From Owenia fusiformis (lineage: Eukaryota; Annelida; Polychaeta; Sabellida; Oweniidae): a DNA stretch of 12,866 bases. The notes beneath the pieces were generated by a model that searched no databases, was not told where the DNA came from, and was given only the letters and a program-made list of their open reading frames with translations. Both the position numbers and the translations under genes were made by a program. Shown piece by piece: positions 6,274 to 12,866 of this stretch. Numbering within the stretch: the first letter of the stretch is position 1; the number at the start of each line of letters is the position of its first letter. The DNA lies in assembly GCA_903813345.2 (NCBI GenBank), contig CAIIXF020000007.1:28742698-28755563 (forward strand). The letters are read 5' to 3'.

Positions 6274-9200
6274 GTAAATGGAGCTAGGATTCAGTCTTTT
6301 TCTGATATCCTGATTTAAATCATTTTGAATTCTATGTTCAGTTCAATTATCACTGTAAAGGAAAGACTCTTCTTTAACATTGAATTTAAGTAATTTTTTT
6401 TATTTTATAATTTATGAATTACAAATACATGTGCCTACTTTTAAAATAGTGAATTTGACACTTAAGTGGTAACATTTTGCATGTTAAAGCCACCAGTTTA
6501 GTGAGTAACAATTATCATCTGTAACTATTGTGACAGAAGTAGTGACATTTTGTAATGTCTGTTCTAATATGTTTCTAGGTGCGTAACAATATCCCTTGTC
6601 ACTTAAAAGATATCTCATGTGGCCTGCCCTGTAACAAGCCTTTGTCCTGTGGGCGACACAAGTGCATTCAGACATGTCATAAGGTATTTCATAAATTAAT
6701 AAATTGAATATCCCTTGTCACTTGAAAGATATCTCATGTGGCCTGCCCTGTAACAAGCCTTTGTCCTGTGGGCGACACAAGTGCATTCAGACATGTCATA
6801 AGGTATTTCATAAATTAATAAATTGAATATCCCTTGTCACTTGAAAGATATCTCATGTGGCCTGCCCTGTAACAAGCCTCTGTCCTGTGGGAGACACAAG
6901 TGCATTCAGACATGTCATAAGGTATTTCATAAATTAAAAAAAATGCTATTAAATATGATCTGCTTATTAATGTCTTATTTTCTCATGGTCACTCTACTGC
7001 AAAGTTACTTTTTATTATAGTTATACAGACCAGCAGATATTTCCAAGCTAAAGCTAAATTCTGACATGTTCTTGTTGCTCATTTTATGATGGTTTCTATG
7101 TTTACATGTGTATGATTTGAACTATTAGGCTTAATTTATGTTATATTCAAATTCTATCACTGTTAAATTATATATCTGTTTTAAATGGGCTTACTAGCCT
7201 TTTGCAGGTTATTGACAAACTAATTTAAGATATCCAATTGTTGAAATAATATGTGAAAATTTTCTCACGGGCTTTTATGTTATTGGGTTTTTGTGAAGAT
7301 GAAGAGTTTGAATGCACCCAAGCATGCAGTCGCATTTGGTCCCTTAAGGGTTGAATGACAAGGTCCATGTTTACACAAATGCTAATTCATTGCAGTTAAT
7401 TGTTAAAATATGTGTTTCAGGGTTTTTGTGAAGATGAAGAGTTTGAATGCGCCCAAGCATGCACGTTGAAGCGTAAAGAGTGTGGCCACCCTTGCAACCA
7501 GCGTTGTCATGGAGAGGACACTTGTCCTCAGTCCATATGTAAAGCTCCGGTAAGTATGCCTTTGGATTTGATGAGGCTTATTTGGTTGATGGAATTGTTT
7601 TTTGTGCCTAAATTTGGTATTACGCTTTTGTTTGGATTCTGTTGAGACTACAGTATTATGACAAACTATTATTGGAATGATGAACATCGAATGCCTCGGA
7701 CACATTTGATCTTCAGCAGCTGTAGCTGTAGCTTCCCAAAATTGGGAGAAATATGCATCTTGAAATATAGGAATAAGCAGTACGACGTAGAATTTCTAGA
7801 TTTTGTGAATATGGCCACTGTATGACCCCCATAGAGCAAATGTGACTTAGGCCTAAGGCACATATCAATATACGTGAACCAGAATCTTTCAGTGTTTCTC
7901 TTTAAATATTATACTTTGTAATTAAATGTTTATTATTTGAAATGTTTCTTTCAGGTGACTCTGATCTGTAGATGTGGCCACAGGACAGAGAAAGCAATAT
8001 GTGGATTGGGTGCTTCGGAACTTGATGAGACAAATGACTTTCAAAGGTAAACCACCATTTTTCATGAAATTTAAGCTGCAGTCATATGGACGTGTGGCGG
8101 CCGTAGCTTCACAAAATCAATGTAAAGAAAATCTAGATCCCAATATTTTATGCTGCATATTTCTCTCGATTTTGAGAAGGTATGCTCTGTATTGTTGTGG
8201 TAGATGAAATGCTATGGAGGTAATAGTCATTCTCTGATTTTCAGAATTTTCCTGTTTGGTTATTTATTTATGGATCTCTGTTAACATTCGTAAAATGGCT
8301 GTTTATGTATTTCCTGCTTTGAGTTATGTCCGCGCCACTTGGTGTGGAGCCATATTTTATCTGAACTGATTGATTGTAAACCAAATCAGGAAAACAAAAC
8401 GTATTTAAAAATCTTAAATTCTAATGCAATTTACCAAATACCAAATTTAATTTTCTAATGACAAAATTCAATTATCGATCGTAATTGTAGGATTTCTACA
8501 TCTAACCTGGCAGACAAGCTACAAGATTTACAGAGTGGCCAGTCAGTTGACATATCAAACTTGGTCACTAACAGTACGAGAGTTGGTCACATCAAGAAGC
8601 CAATGCAGTAAGTTAATAATAAGGTTCAATGTATAATGGGGCTGTCACACTTTGGCTACGAGGGCTCACCATTTGCCCTGAATGAATACTTTTGGGTAGA
8701 AATTGGGGCATGATTGGATACATGGTTGGGAGAACAAATAGTTTTACAGCCCCCATCACCCCAAATACAAATCTTAGTTAACATTGATGCCAAAATTAGT
8801 TACACTGTGGAAAACAGTGAACCAACACAGCTAATGTGGCAGCTACCTTAGATAATGAAATTCAATTAGTGAATACATCATTTCAACAATGTGTGCATTC
8901 TATGCAGTACAAAGAACACTAACCCTGGCAATGAATTTGAGTTTCATGAAAGTTTATTTTTTTTAACGCGTGACTGTGCATCACTTTTTATCACGTTCAT
9001 TATTATTGGATGTTCATTACCGTGGTGAATTGTTATCAATTCAAATATATCCCACCAAGTTTAGATTAAATCTGGGATGGATTTTATTTGAATTTAATCA
9101 ATAACATATGTGCTTGTTATCTTCTAGGCTGGAGTGTAATGAGAATTGTGCTAAGATAGAGCGCAATAAGAGGATAGCTCTGGCATTGGAGATAAAGAAC

Positions 9201-11732
9201 CCAGACCTCGAAGGCAAACTAGGAAACCCCTTGTACCCACAACCATTGAAGGACTTTGTCAGGTGAGGTTGTAAGGAAGAGAATGTTGCTCAATCTCTAA
9301 TGCTTTTATTAGGAAGACAATGTTGCTCAATCAGTTGTGCTGTTGAGATGATACCTTTTTAATTCAGAAATTTTAAGTATTCGGCTATTTTCAAGTAATG
9401 CAGTAATTTTGTAGATCAAGCTCGCTGTTTACTGTTGACTGTTTTTGACATAGGGCCTATTGTTATTATGTACGACTTATTTTGTGGATGGTGTTCACTG
9501 TTCGGCAGATGGTGTTTGGCGGTCAGTGTATGTTACAAACGGCATGTAGTGACATTTTGAATGTTGATTCTCTGTCAACTCTTGCAACTCTTATTTCTGC
9601 TAAATAAAAGATATCCACCTGTGCAGTTTTGATTGACGTGGGAATTTTTTTTATAGGAAGAATCCCGTGACAGCAGCAAATGTTGAGAAGGCATTGAGTG
9701 AACTAGTCAAAACTGCCAAACAGGTATGTTATGCTGAACTACGAATTATTGACCCATTCAGAGATTAGAAATATATCCTGACAGTATGTGATTCGAGGTT
9801 GAATTATACAATGGAAGGATATCAATATCTTTCATGAAATCTTTAATTTCATGTTAATTCACAGATTATTATTCTTGTTTACTGTATATGTATAAGGAAG
9901 AGAGAGAGATACGATGATTATAATATTAACACAAGAGTCTGCTTCACATGGTCCATAGTTCCTCCTGTTGGTCCATTTTGTTGTTCAGGGATATTAATTT
10001 GATATAGAGGGGCATAAAGTTGTTTTGTTGGTTAAAAGAAAATATAAGAGGAGACTTACTTGCTCCAGTTGCTATTTAAAATGTAATGTTACCTAGTTAC
10101 ACTGCATTGAGAAACAATATGTTTGTTTACTGAAGGATATGTGTTATTTAAATTGTAGGCAAAACAACCAAGAAAGAGCCATATATTCCCCATAATGAAC
10201 TGGGAGTCTAGAAAGTTTATACATGAATTGGCGGAATGGTATGGATGTGAAACCCAGAGCTATGACCAGGAACCAAAGAAAAATGTCATTGCTACAGCTC
10301 ATAGGTAAACTTTTATCTGACTTTGAAGTGATGTTCTATCCTGTGCTGCTTGGGTGGAAGGGGTGGTCGCCACATAAATCTTGTCATCAAAATTCTAATC
10401 TTTGAAAACTATTGGGTTACCTGTTGATATTTTTACAAATGCAAGATCACACTTGCAAGTGGCAAGATCTGGTTAGGTTTTGGGCATGCTGGGTAATGAA
10501 CTCGGTAGCCATTTTGAATTTTTCTATAAAAAGTGTGATATTTAACACCGTGTGTTTTGTTTATATCACGGTTCAAGTAAAATGAATTCTAAATATTTTG
10601 GGGTTAATTTCAGATCAGGATTATAGATAGTAGCTGAAATTTAATATTGTATGATCCTGATATTTTGTAATACATATGTGATTGTAGGGATAGGTGTTTC
10701 TTACCCAATATATCCCTCACCCAAAGTGTCCAGAGAGATGTTAGTGGACCAAAGCCACCTGTTCCTATTCCACACACAAGCAAGCCTGAGGTCTTAAGGT
10801 AAATATGTAGTACTGAGAATGTTGATTGTACTCCATCAATTAAGATGGGAGTTGCAGTCTCAAAAGTTTCCAATTCTTAACATTAATTCTTGAGTGGTCA
10901 TATCTTTTCATAAATATCGAAGCACAAGTGCCAATGGAAAAGGACCAAGAGTTGTAATGGAAACTATCAATAAAAATCAAACTGTTAGTGTATACCAGTT
11001 ATAAGAAAAACAAACCCCATATATCCCAAAACAATGATCTAACGTGAAAAGAAACAATGTCAAATACCCCCTTTCCCACAATCTTTTTTTTTCATTTTAT
11101 CAGAAATAATCTTAAAACTTCATGTAAAACCTGTTTACTCCAAATTGAGTGGCATTGAGGGCTTTTAATAGATAAGCGAATATTTTTTGTGTTTAATAAT
11201 GTAAACAATTACATGTTCATATTTCTTCAAAAAGCTCTAATTTCTTTGATTATATCTAATACATTTTGATATTGAATCTTTGAACATGTTAACTACTTTT
11301 AGTTACTTTTAAACAGTGTATTCAATGTATTTGAAGTAACCCGCTCTAGTGGAATATTATTAATGAATGTATTTGAAGTAACCCCCTCTTGTGAAATATT
11401 AATCAATGCACTGCCATCTATCTGTAATATCTGTATGGTGTCCTTGACCTCATTGTTTTCATAATTGCAGAACTCAAGTGAAACTCTCCAAGCAGACTCC
11501 AGAGGTTGTGAACCTTCCAAGACCTAAGACACCACCCTCCTGGACCAGCAGGAATGCCTACGAGGAACTGGAGGATGAGGAAACTCCCTCAAGTTGGATG
11601 GATCGCCTAGATGAACCCAAACCAAGCTCAGACTCCAGGGCTGCCAAATCAGCTAGTGGAAATAGACCTAGCTGGGCTAAGAATCGCTCAAGTCCAGAGC
11701 CAGTTATTGATTACTTTGATATGACAGATTGA
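6194..11732 (+). CDS. NFX1: NFX1, transcriptional repressor NF-X1 homologue, C-terminal part (10 exons)
   Basis: The exons are 6194-6273, 6579-6683, 7421-7549, 7955-8046, 8491-8607, 9128-9262, 9657-9723, 10159-10304, 10688-10798 and 11471-11732. All have GT/AG ends and consistent phase, giving 1244 nt and about 413 residues to TGA at 11730. In order they encode NF-X1-type zinc fingers (residues 1-104: [41 protein letters not shown]), a CxC segment ([12 protein letters not shown]), a linker with [15 protein letters not shown], an R3H domain (residues about 250-290, R-x3-H at 259 and 263) and the terminal PVIDYFD. In known animals NFX1 is a nuclear protein that binds X-box promoter DNA and RNA, with a RING/PHD-like region at its N-terminus. 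Vertebrate NFX1 is about 1100 residues, so roughly the last third is present. The first exon needs an upstream phase-1 exon that is not in the window. Extra partial copies of three exons are annotated separately. Confidence 0.93.
6274..6578 (+). other. NFX1 intron with two short dispersed-repeat ends
   Basis: Otherwise featureless. It holds GGTAACATTTTGCATGTTAA around 6468-6487 and GTAGTGACATTTTGTAATGT around 6539-6558, both related to the terminal part of the dispersed repeat at 9446-9570 and 12563-12670. Confidence 0.6.
6579..6683 (+). CDS. NFX1: NFX1 exon 2 of window (zinc finger, functional copy)
   Basis: The acceptor is ATATGTTTCTAG at 6567-6578 and the donor is AAG|GTATTT at 6684. It encodes 35 residues, [18 protein letters not shown] and then [17 protein letters not shown], with the cysteine and histidine spacing of an NF-X1 finger. 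Phase is 0 at both ends. Confidence 0.92.
6707..6938 (+). repeat. Two extra tandem copies of NFX1 exon 2 (donor kept, acceptor lost)
   Basis: A 119 bp unit, starting AATATCCCTTGTC at 6588, 6707 and 6826, covers most of the exon, its donor and 24 bases of intron (GTATTTCATAAATTAATAAATTG). In copies B and C that intron tail replaces the acceptor, so neither can be spliced in by the normal site. Their donors remain at 6803 and 6922. Copies differ by a few bases (ACTTAAAAG against ACTTGAAAG; C has CTCTGTCC and GGGAGAC), so they are not identical assembly duplicates. Confidence 0.93.
6939..7284 (+). other. NFX1 intron, remainder
   Basis: AT-rich sequence with no feature that I can see until the partial exon copy at 7285. 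Confidence 0.6.
7285..7328 (+). pseudogene. Partial copy of NFX1 exon 3 in the preceding intron
   Basis: GGGTTTTTGTGAAGATGAAG and on to CCAAGCATGCA matches the first ~45 bases of the exon at 7421 with one difference (ACCCAAG against GCCCAAG). The copy lacks the CAG acceptor (TATTG precedes it) and stops abruptly before the rest of the finger. Confidence 0.9.
7421..7549 (+). CDS. NFX1: NFX1 exon 3 of window (zinc finger)
   Basis: The acceptor is ATGTGTTTCAG at 7410-7420 and the donor is CCG|GTAAGT at 7550, an ideal site. The 43 residues include [27 protein letters not shown] and CKAP, the last NF-X1 finger. Phase is 0 at both ends. Confidence 0.93.
7550..7954 (+). other. NFX1 intron with one arm of a diverged inverted repeat
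   Basis: Contains, at about 7731-7825, sequence whose reverse complement resembles about 8081-8182 in the next intron (shared GCATATTTCTC, TTCACAAAATC). No coding signal. Confidence 0.55.
7955..8046 (+). CDS. NFX1: NFX1 exon 4 of window (CxC segment after the fingers)
   Basis: The acceptor is TTTCTTTCAG at 7945-7954 and the donor is AAAG|GTAAAC at 8047. It encodes [17 protein letters not shown] and then a hydrophilic stretch to DFQR, equivalent to the ELQCECGRRKEMVIC region of vertebrate NFX1. It exits in phase 2. Confidence 0.9.
8047..8490 (+). other. NFX1 intron with second arm of the inverted repeat
   Basis: The arm is at about 8081-8182. The rest shows nothing notable. The reading frame from exon 4 closes soon after the donor. 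Confidence 0.55.
8491..8607 (+). CDS. NFX1: NFX1 exon 5 of window (linker)
   Basis: The acceptor is GTAATTGTAG at 8481-8490 and the donor is CA|GTAAGT at 8608. It encodes [20 protein letters not shown] and then [10 protein letters not shown] and IKKPMQ. This corresponds to the conserved 'QRI...GGSVEISKLI' stretch of NFX1, with phase 2 on both entry and exit. Confidence 0.88.
8608..9127 (+). other. NFX1 intron with small inverted repeats
   Basis: ATGGGGCTGT (8637-8646) and ACAGCCCCCAT (about 8743-8753) form near-matching ends around ~115 bp, which may be a tiny non-autonomous element. A second imperfect hairpin is noted at 9031-9106. There is no coding signal. Confidence 0.45.
9031..9106. repeat. 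Imperfect hairpin in NFX1 intron
   Basis: The arms TGTTATCAATTCAAATATAT and the reverse complement of ATTTGAATTTAATCAATAACA pair with a few gaps around a short AT-rich loop (TTTAGATTAAA). It lies just before the exon at 9128. Confidence 0.5.
9128..9262 (+). CDS. NFX1: NFX1 exon 6 of window (Cys-containing linker)
   Basis: The acceptor is TATCTTCTAG at 9118-9127 and the donor is AG|GTGAGG at 9263. It encodes [20 protein letters not shown] and on to [12 protein letters not shown]. It matches vertebrate NFX1 'LECDEECSALERKKRLAEA'. Phase 2 on exit; the split codon is Arg. Confidence 0.92.
9263..9656 (+). other. NFX1 intron with dispersed repeat and short tandem duplication
   Basis: Holds AGGAAGAGAATGTTGCTCAA at 9274-9293 repeated at 9311 with one change (period 37 bp), and a dispersed repeat at about 9446-9570. 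Confidence 0.6.
9446..9570 (+). repeat. Dispersed repeat, copy in NFX1 intron
   Basis: TGACATAGGGCC... through GGTGTTTGGCGGTCAGTGT and GTAGTGACATTTTGAATGTT aligns along its length with 12563-12670 (GGTGACATATAG..., GGTCTTTGGTGGTCGATGTC, GGTGGTGACATTTTGCATGT) on the same strand. Identity is moderate. The family is not one I can name. Confidence 0.65.
9657..9723 (+). CDS. NFX1: NFX1 exon 7 of window
   Basis: The acceptor is ATTTTTTTTATAG at 9644-9656 and the donor is CAG|GTATGT at 9724. It encodes [20 protein letters not shown] and then KQ, a short amphipathic helix leading to the R3H domain; vertebrate NFX1 has 'VEKEMETLVEAVNKG' here. Entry phase 2, exit phase 0. Confidence 0.88.
9724..10158 (+). 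other. NFX1 intron, no feature seen
   Basis: AT-rich. I see no repeat or coding signal in it. Confidence 0.6.
10159..10304 (+). CDS. NFX1: NFX1 exon 8 of window (R3H domain)
   Basis: The acceptor is TTTAAATTGTAG at 10147-10158 and the donor is AG|GTAAAC at 10305. It encodes [20 protein letters not shown] and then [18 protein letters not shown] and ATA. The R-x3-H signature (RKFIH) and the 'Y-x2-E/D-P-x-R/K-N-V' ending are those of R3H domains, which bind single-stranded nucleic acid. Confidence 0.95.
10305..10687 (+). other. NFX1 intron, no strong feature
   Basis: Contains a 12 bp palindrome (CACTTGCAAGTG near 10450) and nothing else notable. The open frame continues past the donor for about 100 bases but has no similarity to NFX1. 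Confidence 0.55.
10688..10798 (+). CDS. NFX1: NFX1 exon 9 of window
   Basis: The acceptor is TGTGATTGTAG at 10677-10687; the AG a few bases on would shift the frame. The donor is AAG|GTAAAT at 10799. It encodes [18 protein letters not shown] and then [16 protein letters not shown]. The proline-rich PVPIPH matches the 'PPPPIPH' of vertebrate NFX1. Phase 2 on entry and exit. Confidence 0.9.
10799..11470 (+). other. Last NFX1 intron, with a 42 bp tandem repeat
   Basis: This is the longest intron of the NFX1 part. AATGTATTTGAAGTAACCCG and on starts at 11324 and again at 11366 (AATGTATTTGAAGTAACCCC), giving two copies with a 42 bp period up to about 11408. Nothing else seen. Confidence 0.7.
11471..11732 (+). 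CDS. NFX1: NFX1 terminal exon
   Basis: The acceptor is TTTTCATAATTGCAG at 11456-11470, and the stop is TGA at 11730-11732. The 86-residue Ser/Pro-rich, acidic tail has three spaced Trp motifs ([27 protein letters not shown]) and ends in [10 protein letters not shown], which matches the PIIDYFDVQD end of vertebrate NFX1. The Trp motifs may be short interaction motifs. I do not recall them in the vertebrate protein. Confidence 0.94.
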
Positions 11733-11901
11733 TGGAATTAGGCCAATGAGTTTGAAACGTACCTGTTCATGATTGCTCAAGTTTAGAGCCTGTCATTGAA
11801 TAACTTGTTAAAACCAAATGAAGGAAATATACTGAACTGGGCCAAGAATGGTCAAAAAAGAAACCAGTTATTGATCGAATGTATGATGATTACATCACAC
11901 T

Positions 11902-11907
11902 AATAAA
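11902..11907 (+). promoter_or_regulatory. NFX1 polyadenylation signal
   Basis: AATAAA lies 170 bases after the stop codon and is followed by GT-rich sequence (GTGATGTATTG, GATTGGGTTTATTTG). Another AATAAA lies at about 12042, inside the MITE-like element. The first is the simpler choice. Confidence 0.6.
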
Positions 11908-11918
11908 GTGATGTATTG

Positions 11919-12367
11919 AATACTGTAGATTGGGTTTATTTGTCGCTACTTAATTTGGTGATTTTGCCATATTTTGCATATTGACGGGGTTATTTAATTT
12001 GGCGGACACTACTCTGATGCCATAACTTCCATATACACTGGAATAAAATACAAATTATTACACCTATTCCTTGGATGCAACTGCTTAATCAAGCTAGTGA
12101 TTTATTATTGAAAGAATTCTCTGTGGAAGTGCTCAATCACATTGATGTTTGTTTAATTCATCCTTTTCAGATTTGGCAAAAACTAAACTGAAAGTGATTG
12201 AAATACACCAGATGAAGTTACTTAAAAGACTCCTGGGGATCCTTTCTAAATTTGTCGAAGATGTAAATTGGCGTTTTTTAGCTCACATGGTGAGCTTTAG
12301 CAATCACTCACTTGTTTCTATTTTGGCAAATTAAAGCGGGCGCCAAATTAACCCAATCTACAGTATT
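11919..12367. mobile_element. MITE-like element with perfect 18 bp terminal inverted repeats
   Basis: AATACTGTAGATTGGGTT at 11919-11936 is the exact reverse complement of 12350-12367. Similarity continues inward for about 25 more bases (left TTATTTGTCGCTACTTAATT; right, complemented, TTAATTTGGCGCCCGCTTTAATT). A related internal piece, GGGGTTATTTAATTTGGCGG, lies at about 11985. Inside is AGCTCACATGGTGAGCT at 12280-12296, a 7 bp-arm hairpin I recall from repeats common in bivalve genomes. The element has no transposase frame and is about 450 bp. The start falls 12 bases after the NFX1 polyadenylation hexamer. A target-site duplication is not clear. Confidence 0.75.
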
Positions 12368-12866
12368 AACTGCAGAGTTTATGAATGACTCCTTCGTTCA
12401 TGCAGTATATTGGTGCATTTTATGATGTAACAATTTTTTGTGATACTTCATGCAATTATGCATTAAATGTATGCCTAATCTTTGAAATCAAGGATCACCT
12501 TTACATGGAATTACGTGAAGCATTATATGATGTAATAACGTTTTTATGTCACCACCAGAAGGGGTGACATATAGTTATAGTCTACAACTTTTGTGTGGAC
12601 AGTGGTTGGTCTTTGGTGGTCGATGTCCATAACAAATGGCTGGTGGTGACATTTTGCATGTTAATGCCTTGTTTTGACTTCATTTGTGTCTGAATCTGCA
12701 TAGTTAAAGTAATCCTTGACTGTAGCCTATGATCCAGGGCCTCGAGCATAGTCAGTGTTGAGGTCCTATTACTGGACAGTAGGCTATATGAGTAACAGCA
12801 ACGATGACGTGGTGACATGGTTAATGAAAAATATATTATGTCAATTGAATACTGTTGTCAAAACCA
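12368..12866. other. Intergenic right end with repeat pieces
   Basis: No gene seen. TATGTCACC (12545-12553) and GGTGACATA (12563-12571) form a perfect 9 bp stem that opens the dispersed repeat. The frames on both strands are short and show no protein similarity that I recognise. Confidence 0.6.
12563..12670 (+). repeat. Dispersed repeat, copy at right end
   Basis: Same family as 9446-9570. It starts with GGTGACATATAG and ends with GGTGACATTTTGCATGTTAA. Shorter related ends lie at 6464-6490 and 6537-6567. Confidence 0.65.

Noticed and set aside
6823-7020. 65-codon frame starting with the NFX1 finger copy, as a separate small zinc-finger gene
   Set aside because: The finger part is the third tandem exon copy without an acceptor; the remainder is intron read-through of hydrophobic AT-rich codons.
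7403-7705. 100-codon minus-strand frame over NFX1 exon 3
   Set aside because: It is antisense to a confidently assigned zinc-finger exon and shows no protein-like pattern; treated as a shadow frame.
7974-8207. 77-codon frame starting within NFX1 exon 4
   Set aside because: It is in a different frame from the NFX1 exon and runs into an intron containing a repeat arm.
10223-10405. 60-codon frame overlapping the R3H exon
   Set aside because: It is out of frame with the R3H exon and continues into the intron; no similarity.
12149-12334. Frame after a good acceptor-like CCTTTTCAG at about 12162-12170, a possible extra exon
   Set aside because: It lies wholly inside the MITE-like element, after the NFX1 stop and polyadenylation signal, with no downstream exon and no family similarity.

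Overview
This is animal genomic DNA, AT-rich and intron-rich, and all the coding evidence is on the + strand. I read the genes as chains of short exons bounded by GT/AG sites whose phases agree, because no single open frame is longer than about 110 codons. The organism is probably a marine invertebrate. The second gene is an animal NFX1 orthologue, and a mobile-element fragment near the right end carries a GCTCAC-N3-GTGAGC motif that I recall as common in bivalve and related genomes. That taxonomic guess is weak.

Layout. (1) Positions 1-3827 hold the 3' part of gene 1: ten exons, 1362 coding bases in one continuous frame, ending in TGA at 3825-3827. It encodes at least 453 residues: an N-terminal part I cannot place, a K/E-rich coiled coil, a low-complexity acidic/basic linker, and a C-terminal exon with one MORN-like 'YTNGDVYIGE' motif. 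I cannot name the gene. (2) Positions 3828-5990 hold no gene I can support. They contain a large foldback (inverted-repeat) element with a duplicated right arm (3878-4663) and a tandem array with a ~77 bp period carrying seven perfect copies of a 16 bp palindrome (5118-5452). (3) Positions 5991-11732 hold the last ten exons of an NFX1 gene (about 413 residues): the last NF-X1-type zinc fingers, a Cys-rich linker, an R3H domain and the conserved '[I/V]IDYFD' C-terminus. A polyadenylation signal follows at 11902. (4) Positions 11919-12367 form a MITE-like element with perfect 18 bp terminal inverted repeats, inserted just past that signal. (5) Positions 12368-12866 are intergenic and contain one copy of a dispersed repeat that is also found in NFX1 introns.

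The most unusual feature is the 5' end of the NFX1 part. Its first three exons in the window are each accompanied by partial copies of themselves. The first has two extra upstream copies that keep the splice acceptor but lose the donor. The second has two extra downstream copies that keep the donor but lose the acceptor. The third has one partial copy with neither site. Using any extra acceptor or donor would bring in an early stop codon. The exons for the N-terminal two thirds of NFX1 are also missing from the 2.2 kb upstream, where an unrelated same-strand gene ends. The NFX1 copy is therefore either 5'-truncated, interrupted by a nested gene, or affected by assembly. The two genes share no visible functional link.
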